From contig CAZXWK010000007.1 in the NCBI GenBank assembly GCA_964644675.1, positions 6,222 through 70,221 of the forward strand: a stretch of 64,000 nt of DNA. Direction: 5' to 3'. The first letter of the stretch is position 1; every line of letters begins with the position of its first letter. The notes under the pieces are model-generated. The model was not told the origin of the DNA. It saw nothing but the letters and a program-made list of their open reading frames with translations, and did not search any database. Below are positions 50,544 through 58,033 of the stretch, piece after piece. The translations under genes were made by a program, and so were the position numbers. The DNA is from CAZXWK01 sp964644675. GTDB lineage: Bacteria; Actinomycetota; Coriobacteriia; Anaerosomatales; JAAXUF01.

Positions 50544-50955
50544 CCTCACCCAACCGGACCTGGCGCTGCTCGCGTTCGCGAGAGAGGCGCAGGAGAAGGC
50601 GTACGCGCCCTACTCCAGCTTCCGCGTGGGCGCGGCCGTCTACGCCAACGGCGAGATCTTCCAGGGCGTCAACATCGAGAACGCGAGCTACGGCGCGACG
50701 ATCTGCGCCGAGCGCGCCGCGCTCGCGGCGGCGGTCTCTGCGGGCTGCACCGACATCACCGGCATCGCCGTGGTCGGAGACTCGCAGTCGCCGACGACCC
50801 CCTGCGGCATCTGCCGCCAGGCGCTCGCCGAGTTCAACCCCGACCTGCGCGTCATCATGGGCGGCGTGACCGACGAGGTGCTCGTCATGACGCTCGACGA
50901 GCTGCTCCCCGAGGCCTTCGTGCGCGGCTTCCTCGACCAGGACGAGACGAAATAG
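50536..50955 (+). CDS. cdd: cytidine deaminase
   Basis: A 139-residue zinc enzyme deaminating cytidine and deoxycytidine. The active-site motif CAERAA contains the zinc cysteine and catalytic glutamate, and PCGICRQ the second cysteine pair. AAGGAGA lies six bases before the ATG. It sits between the CorC gene and era, as in Bacillus-type clusters, and deoC lies after era, so deoxynucleoside salvage is encoded here. Confidence 0.95.
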   Translation: MRNLTQPDLALLAFAREAQEKAYAPYSSFRVGAAVYANGEIFQGVNIENASYGATICAERAALAAAVSAGCTDITGIAVVGDSQSPTTPCGICRQALAEFNPDLRVIMGGVTDEVLVMTLDELLPEAFVRGFLDQDETK

Positions 50956-50956
50956 C

Positions 50957-51895
50957 GTGCCGAAACCACCCAAAGACACGCCGAGAATGTCGGAGAGCGA
51001 GACCCGCAGCGGGTTCGTCGCCCTCGTCGGCCGGCCCAACGCCGGCAAGTCCACCCTCGCCAACGCGGTCGTGGGCTCCAAGGTCGCCATCACCTCCGAC
51101 ACGCCGCAGACCACCCGGCACCGCCTGCGCGCGGTGCTCGACCGCGACGACGCGCAGATCGTGCTCGTCGACACCCCGGGCCTGCATAAGCCGCACGACG
51201 CGCTGGGCGAGGAGCTGAACCGCTCGGCGCTCAAGGCGCTCGAGGACGTCGACGTGGTCGCGATGCTCGTCGACGCGCGCTCGCCCGTGGGCGGCGGCGA
51301 CCGCTGGGTCGCGAGTCACGTCGCGCGGGTCAAGGGCGCGAAGAAGGTGCTCGTGCTCACCAAGGCCGACGTCGCGACCGAGAAGCAGGTCATGACGAAC
51401 CTCTCGGCCGCGCGCAAGCTCGTCGACTTCGACGACGAGGTCGTCGTCTCGGCGCTGGAGGACTTCAACGTCGGCGGCTTCGTCGAGGCCGTCGTTCGCT
51501 ACCTGCCCACCGGTCCGCGGTGGTTTCCGCGCGACATGCCCACAGACCAATCGCTCGAGGTCATGGTCGCCGAGTTCGTCCGCGAGAAGATCCTGCGCTC
51601 GACCCGCGACGAGGTGCCGCACGCGGTCGGCGTGGCCGTCGACGAGATCGACTACGACGAGAAGAGGGACCTCTGGTCCATCCTGGCCACCATCTTCGTC
51701 GAGCGGGACTCGCAGAAGGGCATCATCATCGGGAAGGGCGGCGCGATGCTCAAGCAGCTCGGCACCGAGGCCCGCGAGGACCTCGAGCGGCTGCTGGGCG
51801 GCCAGGTGTTCCTCAACCTCACCGTGAAGGTGAAGAAGGACTGGCGCCGCGACGCGTCGCAGATCCGCCGGTTCGGCTACGGGGAAGGTGCGTAA
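50957..51895 (+). CDS. era: GTPase Era
   Basis: A 312-residue GTPase binding the 3' end of 16S rRNA. G motifs: GRPNAGKST, DTPGLHKP, and TKADV. The KH domain (about 210-305) has the GKGGAMLKQLG loop. Starts with GTG at 50957; an ATG at 50988 is the alternative. Era, YbeY and PhoH act in the same 30S maturation step and are encoded together here. Confidence 0.96.
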   Translation: MPKPPKDTPRMSESETRSGFVALVGRPNAGKSTLANAVVGSKVAITSDTPQTTRHRLRAVLDRDDAQIVLVDTPGLHKPHDALGEELNRSALKALEDVDVVAMLVDARSPVGGGDRWVASHVARVKGAKKVLVLTKADVATEKQVMTNLSAARKLVDFDDEVVVSALEDFNVGGFVEAVVRYLPTGPRWFPRDMPTDQSLEVMVAEFVREKILRSTRDEVPHAVGVAVDEIDYDEKRDLWSILATIFVERDSQKGIIIGKGGAMLKQLGTEAREDLERLLGGQVFLNLTVKVKKDWRRDASQIRRFGYGEGA

Positions 51896-51898
51896 GGC

Positions 51899-52588
51899 AT
51901 GGACATCACCCTCGACGCCCTCGCCGGTTCGATCGACCAGACGCTCCTCAAGCCGACCACCGGCTTCGGTGGCGGCGCCGAGTGGATCACGGCCAACGCC
52001 GAGCAGGGCTTCGCGACGCTGTGCGTCTCGCCGTTCCTCGTCCCGGTCGCAGCGCAGCGGCTCGCGGGCTCGGAGACGCTGGTCTGCTCGGTCGCCGGCT
52101 TCCCTCTGGGCTACATCAACACCGAGAGCAAGGCCGAGGAGGCCGCGCACCTGGTCGAGCTGGGGTGCGCCGAAGTCGACATGGTCATCCACATCGGCGC
52201 GCTGCTCGAGGGAGACGACGAATTCGTCCGCGACGACGTCGCCGCGGTCGTGCAGTCGGTGCGGCACGCGAGCGAGGGCCGGGGGCTGGTGAAGGTGATC
52301 CTGGAGACGGGGCACCTCTCCGACGAGGACATCACACGAGCGTGTGGGCTGTGCGTGGACGCCGGCGCGGACTTCGTGAAGACGTCCACGGGCTTCGGTC
52401 CGCGGGGCGCGAGCGTGCACGACGTCGAGCTCATGCGCGCCGCGGTCGGCCCGAACATCGGCGTAAAGGCGGCGGGCGGCATCCGCGATCTCGCGGCTGC
52501 GCTCGCGATGCTCGAAGCCGGCGCGAGCCGCATCGGCACCTCGGCGGGCGTCGAGATCCTCGCCGAGGCCTCCGCGCGCGGGATGTAG
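51899..52588 (+). CDS. deoC: deoxyribose-phosphate aldolase
   Basis: A 229-residue TIM-barrel class I aldolase cleaving 2-deoxyribose 5-phosphate to acetaldehyde and glyceraldehyde 3-phosphate. The Schiff-base lysine is Lys161 in FVKTSTGFG; VDMVIHIGAL and KAAGGIRD are further signatures. It starts three bases after era and pairs with cdd upstream for deoxynucleoside catabolism. Confidence 0.95.
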   Translation: MDITLDALAGSIDQTLLKPTTGFGGGAEWITANAEQGFATLCVSPFLVPVAAQRLAGSETLVCSVAGFPLGYINTESKAEEAAHLVELGCAEVDMVIHIGALLEGDDEFVRDDVAAVVQSVRHASEGRGLVKVILETGHLSDEDITRACGLCVDAGADFVKTSTGFGPRGASVHDVELMRAAVGPNIGVKAAGGIRDLAAALAMLEAGASRIGTSAGVEILAEASARGM

Positions 52589-52597
52589 CGGTCCCTC

Positions 52598-53356
52598 GTG
52601 CCCGCGTACCCGCTCCACGCGCTCGTGCTGCGCAAGACCAAGCTCGGCGAGACCGACACCATCCTCACGCTGCTCGCCGACGACGGCCGGCAGGTCCGCG
52701 CCGTCGCGAAGGGGCTGCGTAAGCCAGGGGGTCGCTTCGGCGCGCGGCTCGAGCCGTACGCGGTCGTCGACCTGCTCGTGCACACCGGCCGCTCGCTCGA
52801 CGTGGTGACCGAGGCGCGCACGGTCTCGTCGCACGCGGCACTTCGCGAGGACTTCGACCGCTCGGCCGCCGCGGCGGTCGTCGCCGACGTGCTCGACAAG
52901 ATGTCGGTCGAGGGACAGCCGGACCTGCAGCTCTTCGCGATGTCGGTGACGACCCTCGACGTCATGGAGAGCGCGCCGCTCGAGTCGCTCGCGCCGCTGG
53001 TGATCGCGTTCCTCGCCAAGGCGATGGCGATGCATGGCTACCGTCCGGAGCTCGAGACGTGCGCGAGCTGCGGCGGCGCCGTGGGGGAGGGGCGCGGCTT
53101 CTCGGTCGCGGCCGGCGGCGCGATCTGCGAGTCGTGCGGCGGCCTCGACGCCGGCGTCGTGCGGTTCTCGCCCGAGGGCCGCGCGTGGCTCGAGCGGCTG
53201 CTGCGCGCGCGTATGGCCGAGGTCCCCGAGCTCGGGATGCCGCCCGAGGCGGTCGCCGACTGCTTCGCGCTGATGCGCTCGTTCGTCGCCTACCACCTGC
53301 CCGCGCGGCTCAAGGCGCTCGACTTCTACGCGGGTGTCGTCGCCGAGCAGCGCTGA
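52598..53356 (+). CDS. recO: DNA repair protein RecO
   Basis: A 252-residue recombination mediator loading RecA with RecR/RecF. An OB fold occupies about 1-80 (HALVLRKTKLGETDTILTLL), a helical domain follows, and CASCGG with CESCGG form a four-cysteine zinc finger. GTG start at 52598. The era-recO-glyQ neighbourhood is typical of Gram-positives. Confidence 0.94.
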   Translation: MPAYPLHALVLRKTKLGETDTILTLLADDGRQVRAVAKGLRKPGGRFGARLEPYAVVDLLVHTGRSLDVVTEARTVSSHAALREDFDRSAAAAVVADVLDKMSVEGQPDLQLFAMSVTTLDVMESAPLESLAPLVIAFLAKAMAMHGYRPELETCASCGGAVGEGRGFSVAAGGAICESCGGLDAGVVRFSPEGRAWLERLLRARMAEVPELGMPPEAVADCFALMRSFVAYHLPARLKALDFYAGVVAEQR

Positions 53357-53386
53357 CGCGCCGGATCGGGCTTAGCGACGCGCACT

Positions 53387-53420
53387 GCGGCCCCCGCCGG
53401 GGACGCCGGGCGGGGGCCGC
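53387..53420. terminator. bidirectional hairpin between recO and bacterioferritin gene
   Basis: Two perfectly complementary 12-base arms (53387-53398 and 53409-53420) enclose a ten-base loop between the convergent recO and bacterioferritin genes. There is no U-run on either side, but position and strength favour a shared terminator. Confidence 0.6.
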
Positions 53421-53446
53421 TGGGTGGGTCGCGTGCTTCTCGGCAG

Positions 53447-53920
53447 CTACTGGGCGAGGTTGGGGTCGAGCAACTCGCCGCCCATCACGTCGCCGCCCAA
53501 CATGTCCGAGAACGTCTTCAGGTGGTCCTCCTCGTCGGCGAGGATGTCCTCGAGGAGCTTGCGCGTCACCACGTCGTCGGCGGCCGCGGCGAGCTTGATC
53601 GCGACCCGGTAGCGCATGACCGCGTCCTCCTCGGCGTTGAAGTCGGCTTTGGCCATCTCGCGAAGTCCGTTGAAGTCCTTGGCGAAGGGCTCCGGCTTGG
53701 TGGTCGGGTCTCCCCCGAGGAAGTCGATGCGCTCGGCGAGCGCCTCAGCGTGCTTCATCTCGGTGATGCCGACGGACTTGAACGTGTCGGCGTGCAGCAT
53801 GCCCTCGGGACCGGTCACGAGGTAGTGCTGCCGCATGTACTGCATCACGACCCCGAGCTCGCGTGCGCGCAGGTCGTTGAGGACGTCGATGAGCTTCGCG
53901 CCTCCGTATACATCTGCCAT
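53447..53920 (-). CDS. bfr: bacterioferritin
   Basis: A 157-residue four-helix ferritin-like protein. The di-iron ligands are in ARELGVVMQY, KHAEALAERI, FNAEEDAVMRY and ADEEDHL. It stores or detoxifies iron and consumes peroxide. The ATG at 53920 is preceded by AAGGAGG at four to five bases, the strongest ribosome-binding site in the window, suggesting high expression. The heme-binding methionine of classical Bfr may be one of the Met residues near 26-29 (VVMQYM), not certain. No bacterioferritin-associated ferredoxin is adjacent. Confidence 0.9.
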   Translation of the reverse strand: MADVYGGAKLIDVLNDLRARELGVVMQYMRQHYLVTGPEGMLHADTFKSVGITEMKHAEALAERIDFLGGDPTTKPEPFAKDFNGLREMAKADFNAEEDAVMRYRVAIKLAAAADDVVTRKLLEDILADEEDHLKTFSDMLGGDVMGGELLDPNLAQ

Positions 53921-54024
53921 GGTGCCTCCTTGGATCGGGCGCGCCCGGACGGGGCCGGACGCGGCGGTGTCACGAGGGGTAGGTTCCCTGCCTCGCGCGC
54001 CCCGTAAACGGCGGCGGGGTCGTG

Positions 54025-54030
54025 TAAGAT
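54025..54030 (+). promoter_or_regulatory. -10 element upstream of glyQ
   Basis: TAAGAT lies 66 bases before the glyQ ATG. The leader is too short for a T-box and shows none of its conserved elements. No good -35. Confidence 0.35.
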
Positions 54031-54096
54031 AGCGAAACCGCTGGCGCGTGGGCGCGTCGGGCGGTTCTCGTCCCCGAGGGAAAGCGCGAAGAACAG

Positions 54097-55038
54097 ATGA
54101 GTTCGCTCACCTTCCAGGACATCATCCTGGCGCTCTCACGTTTCTGGGCCGACCAGGGCTGCGTCGTGCTGCAGCCCTACGACACCGAGGTCGGCGCGGG
54201 CACCTTCCACCCCGCCACCACGCTGCGCTCGCTCGGTCCCGACACGTGGCGCACCGCCTACGTGCAGCCGAGCCGCCGGCCCACGGACGGCCGCTACGGC
54301 GAGAACCCTAACCGGCTGCAGCACTACTACCAGTACCAGGTCATCCTCAAGCCGAGCCCGGACAACGTGCTCGACCTGTACTTCGACTCGCTGCGCGCCA
54401 TCGGCATCGAGCCCGCCGAGCACGACATCCGCCTGGTCGAGGACGACTGGGAGTCGCCGACCCTCGGCGCGTGGGGCCTGGGCTGGGAGGTCTGGCTCAA
54501 CGGCATGGAGTGCACGCAGTTCACCTACTTCCAGCAGGTGGGCGGTTTCGAGTGCCGCCCCGTACCCGCCGAGATCACCTACGGCCTCGAGCGCCTCGCG
54601 ATGTACATCCAGGGAGTGGACAGCGTCTACGACCTGGTCTGGAGCGTCGGTCCCGACGGCCATACGTTCACCTACGGCGACGTCTTCCTGCGAAACGAGC
54701 AGCAGTACTCGGCGTACAACTTCGAGGTCGCCGACGTGGACATGCTGCTCGGCCTCTTCGCGACCTACGAGTCCGAGTCCAAGCGCACCCTGGAGGCGGG
54801 CTACGTCCTGCCCGCCTACGACTACGTGCTCAAGTGCAGCCACGCGTTCAACCTGCTCGACGCGCGCGGCGCGATCAGCGTCACCGAGCGCCAGGGCTAC
54901 ATCCTGCGCGTCCGCGCGCTCGCCAAGGCGTGCTGCGGCGCGTACCTCGAGCTGGTCGCTCCGGAGCCGGACGCAGGCGAGACCGGCGAGGTCGACGCCG
55001 CCGTGCCCGCTTCGCTGTCGGAAGGCGGTGATGCGTGA
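54097..55038 (+). CDS. glyQ: glycyl-tRNA synthetase alpha subunit
   Basis: A 313-residue class II catalytic subunit of the bacterial alpha2beta2 enzyme. It starts SSLTFQDIILALSRFWADQG, with QPYDTEVGAGTFHPATTLRSLG and VQPSRRPTDGRYGENPNRLQ as aminoacyl-adenylate-forming motifs, and GLERLAMYIQGV near the end. The C-terminal 20 residues are an Ala/Gly/Glu-rich tail. Its stop overlaps the glyS start. Confidence 0.96.
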   Translation: MSSLTFQDIILALSRFWADQGCVVLQPYDTEVGAGTFHPATTLRSLGPDTWRTAYVQPSRRPTDGRYGENPNRLQHYYQYQVILKPSPDNVLDLYFDSLRAIGIEPAEHDIRLVEDDWESPTLGAWGLGWEVWLNGMECTQFTYFQQVGGFECRPVPAEITYGLERLAMYIQGVDSVYDLVWSVGPDGHTFTYGDVFLRNEQQYSAYNFEVADVDMLLGLFATYESESKRTLEAGYVLPAYDYVLKCSHAFNLLDARGAISVTERQGYILRVRALAKACCGAYLELVAPEPDAGETGEVDAAVPASLSEGGDA

Positions 55039-57107
55039 TGGCGCGCACCCTCGTCTTCGAGATCGGTACCGAGGAACTGCCCTCCAGCCCGCTCTACGGC
55101 GCGATCGAGCAGCTGCAAGTCGCCGTGCCCAAGGCGCTCGACGCGGCGCGGCTCGAGTACGACACCGTCACCGTGCACGGCTCGCCGCGACGCCTCGTCG
55201 TCACCGTGAGCGCGCTCGCCGAGCGCCAGGACGACGCCGTCCACACGCACAAGGGCCCGGCCGCCAAGGCCGCCTTCGCGCCCGACGGCACGCCGACGCA
55301 GGCTGCGATCGGCTTCGCGCGCGGTAAGGGCGTGCCGGTCGAGTCGCTCAGCGTAGTGGACGACGAGAACGGCTCCTACGTCTACGCCACGGTCGAGGAG
55401 GCGGGCACCGACGCGGTCGTCGTGCTGCCGGCGCTGCTCGCCCGCCTCGCCGAGAACATCGAGTGGCCTAAGTCGCAGCGGTGGGGGAGCGGCGACGCCC
55501 GCTTCTCGCGCCCCGTGCGCTGGCTGCTCGCGCTCTTCGGCGGCGACGTGCTGCCGGTCGAGTTCGCCGGGCTCGTCGCCGGCCGCGTGACCTACGGCCA
55601 CCGCTTCCTCGCGCCCGGCGCCATCGAGGTGCCCGCTGCCGAGGAGTACCCGCTCGCGCTCGAGCGGGGCCTCGTCGTCGCCGACCACACCGAGCGTGCC
55701 CGGTTGCTGCGCGAGGGCATCGAGACCGTCTCGGCGCAGCTCGGCGCGCGTGCCGTGGTCCCCGAGAAGACGTTCGCCGAGGTCGTGAACCTGGTCGAGT
55801 GGCCCACCGTCGCGGTCGGTACCTTCGACGAGGAGTTCCTCGAGGTGCCCCGCGAGATCCTCGAGAACGCGATGGAGAGCCACCAGCGCTACTTCCCGGT
55901 CGAGTCGGCCGACGGTGCGCTGACCAACCGATTCATCGTTGCCCAGAACGGCGACCCCGCACGCACCGAGGCCATCGTGCGCGGCCACGAGCGTGTCATC
56001 CGCGCACGCCTCTCCGACGCCGCGTTCTTCTACCGAGAGGACCTCCAGACGCCGTTCGAGGCGTACGTCGAGCGTCTCGACACGATCGTCTTCCAGGAGA
56101 AGCTCGGCACCCTCGGCGACAAGGTCCGCCGGACCGAGAAGCTCGCCGCGGCGATCGCCGAGACGTGCGGTGCGACCGTCGAAGAGGCCGCGTTCGCGCA
56201 GCGCGCGGCGCACCTCGCGAAGGCCGACCTGGTGACGAGCGCCGTCGTCGAGTTCACCGACCTGCAGGGCGTCATGGGCGGCTACTACGCCGTCGCCGCT
56301 GGTGAGGAGCCCGCTGTCGCCGAGGCGATCGTTGACCACTACCGGCCGCGCTTCGCCGGTGACGAGCTGCCGCGCTCGCTCGCGGGCCGCATCGTCGCCG
56401 TCGCCGACAAACTCGACACCATCGCCGGTATCTTCTCGGCAGGGATGGCACCGACCGGCTCGGCGGACCCCTACGCGCTGCGGCGCGGTGCGATCGGCGT
56501 GCTGCAGATCCAGCTCGGGGGGCTCTCGGCGACGCTCGACGAGCTCATCGCAGCGGCGCTCGCCGGCTACGACGGCGTCCTCGACTTCGACGTCGAGGCG
56601 ACCGGCTCGGCGATCAAGACGTTCTTCGTCGGACGCCTCGAGGGGATCCTGCGCGACCGCGGCCAGGCCTACGACACCGTGGACGCCGTCCTCTCCGTCG
56701 CCGCCGACGACCCGGCTGACGCGTTCGCACGGTGCGAGGCGCTCACCGCCTTCCGCGCGTCGAGCCACGACATGGAAGACCTCTCGGTGGCGTACACGCG
56801 CGCCAAGAACCTGAGCAAGCCCGAACTGGGTACCGACGTCGACCGCTCGCTCATGGGGGATGAGGAGGTCGCGCTCGCCGACGCGCTCGACGGCGCCGAG
56901 GGTACCGCGTCCGACCTGCTCGGCCAGCGGGCGTACGAGGCGCTGCTCGAGGTCTACGCGGGACTCCGCGGTCCGATTGACGCGTTCTTCGACGGCGTGC
57001 TGGTCATGGATCCCGACGAGGGACTGCGCGACAACCGCCTGCGCTTGCTGAACCGCTTCGTGGCGCTCTTCGGGCGCTTCGCGGACTTCAGCAAGCTGTC
57101 GGGATAG
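55038..57107 (+). CDS. glyS: glycyl-tRNA synthetase beta subunit
   Basis: A 689-residue tRNA-recognition subunit (VFEIGTEELPS at the N-terminus, EDLQTPFEAYVERLDTIVFQ in the middle, LRLLNRFVALFGRFADFSKL at the end). It contains an HD-like domain and a DALR-type anticodon-binding domain near the C-terminus. The ATG at 55038 lies on the last base of the glyQ stop; the GTG one codon earlier is possible. Confidence 0.96.
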   Translation: MARTLVFEIGTEELPSSPLYGAIEQLQVAVPKALDAARLEYDTVTVHGSPRRLVVTVSALAERQDDAVHTHKGPAAKAAFAPDGTPTQAAIGFARGKGVPVESLSVVDDENGSYVYATVEEAGTDAVVVLPALLARLAENIEWPKSQRWGSGDARFSRPVRWLLALFGGDVLPVEFAGLVAGRVTYGHRFLAPGAIEVPAAEEYPLALERGLVVADHTERARLLREGIETVSAQLGARAVVPEKTFAEVVNLVEWPTVAVGTFDEEFLEVPREILENAMESHQRYFPVESADGALTNRFIVAQNGDPARTEAIVRGHERVIRARLSDAAFFYREDLQTPFEAYVERLDTIVFQEKLGTLGDKVRRTEKLAAAIAETCGATVEEAAFAQRAAHLAKADLVTSAVVEFTDLQGVMGGYYAVAAGEEPAVAEAIVDHYRPRFAGDELPRSLAGRIVAVADKLDTIAGIFSAGMAPTGSADPYALRRGAIGVLQIQLGGLSATLDELIAAALAGYDGVLDFDVEATGSAIKTFFVGRLEGILRDRGQAYDTVDAVLSVAADDPADAFARCEALTAFRASSHDMEDLSVAYTRAKNLSKPELGTDVDRSLMGDEEVALADALDGAEGTASDLLGQRAYEALLEVYAGLRGPIDAFFDGVLVMDPDEGLRDNRLRLLNRFVALFGRFADFSKLSG

Positions 57108-57120
57108 TCGCAGGCCGAGC

Positions 57121-57939
57121 ATGCCGGAATCCATCACCATCCACCTGCTCTCCGACGGCGTGGGCGAGACCGCTGACGCCGTGGCGCGTGCGGCCGCGGC
57201 GCAGTTCCCGCGGGGCACGTTCCGCCTGGAGCGCTTGCCGCGCATCTCGACCGTCGACGAGCTGCGCGACTGCATCGACAACCACTGCGGGCAGCACTGC
57301 ATCTTCTTCTACACGCTGGTCAAGGAAGACCTCCGCGCCGAGATGAACCGGCTCGCGCAGGAGCGGGACATGAACGCCATCGACCTGCTCGGCCCCGCCG
57401 TCGATCTGCTCGCCGCGACCGCGCACGCCGCGCCGCGCGGCCTCGCGGGCGCGTCGCGCACTCCCGACGAGGCCTACTTCGACCGCATCGAGGCGATGGA
57501 GTTCGCGATCAAGCACGACGACGGCCAGCACCCCGACGGCCTCGTCGATGCGGACGTCGTGCTCGTCGGCGTCTCGCGCACCAGCAAGACGCCGCTCTCG
57601 ATGTACCTCGCGACCAAGGGCTTCCGGGCAGCGAACATCCCGCTGGTGCCCGGCTCGACGCCGCCCGAGGAGCTCTTCGAAGTCGACCCTCGGCGGGTGT
57701 TCGGGCTCATCAGCAGCGTCGAGACGCTCACCGACATCCGTTCTCGGCGGATGGACGAGATTGGGACGTACGTGCCCGGCTACGCCGAGCGCGAGCGCAT
57801 CGAGCGCGAGCTCGAGGAGGCGCGGGCGGTCATGCGCAGGATCGGGTGCCTGGTCGTGCGGACCGACAACCGGGCCATCGAAGAGACCGCGCAGGACATC
57901 ATCCGCTACCTCAGGGGACGCCTGAGGACCCAGGACTGA
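57121..57939 (+). CDS. ppsR: pyruvate, phosphate dikinase regulatory protein (DUF299)
   Basis: A 272-residue bifunctional serine/threonine kinase/phosphorylase that inactivates PPDK with ADP and reactivates it with Pi. The P-loop-like GVSRTSKT spans residues 150-157, and the N-terminus ITIHLLSDGVGETADAVARA is typical. It is encoded just upstream of its target ppdK, which lies 94 bases downstream behind its own -10, and follows glyS by 13 bases. Confidence 0.95.
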   Translation: MPESITIHLLSDGVGETADAVARAAAAQFPRGTFRLERLPRISTVDELRDCIDNHCGQHCIFFYTLVKEDLRAEMNRLAQERDMNAIDLLGPAVDLLAATAHAAPRGLAGASRTPDEAYFDRIEAMEFAIKHDDGQHPDGLVDADVVLVGVSRTSKTPLSMYLATKGFRAANIPLVPGSTPPEELFEVDPRRVFGLISSVETLTDIRSRRMDEIGTYVPGYAERERIERELEEARAVMRRIGCLVVRTDNRAIEETAQDIIRYLRGRLRTQD

Positions 57940-57990
57940 TACCACACACGGAGGCCTTTCGCGCGCGTATGCGCGCAGGGAACCGTGCGG

Positions 57991-57996
57991 TATGAT
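57991..57996 (+). promoter_or_regulatory. -10 element upstream of ppdK
   Basis: TATGAT (5 of 6) lies 37 bases before the TTG start of ppdK, after a small GCGCGC/GCGCGC hairpin (57961-57976) that may end the glyQ-glyS-ppsR transcript. The -35 is not conserved. Confidence 0.45.
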
Positions 57997-58033
57997 GCAT
58001 GAACCCTAGTCACCGGCACTGAAGGAGAGGGCA

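Noticed and set aside
54001..54096. T-box riboswitch before glyQ
   Set aside because: The leader after the -10 is only about 60 bases and lacks the T-box sequence and antiterminator.
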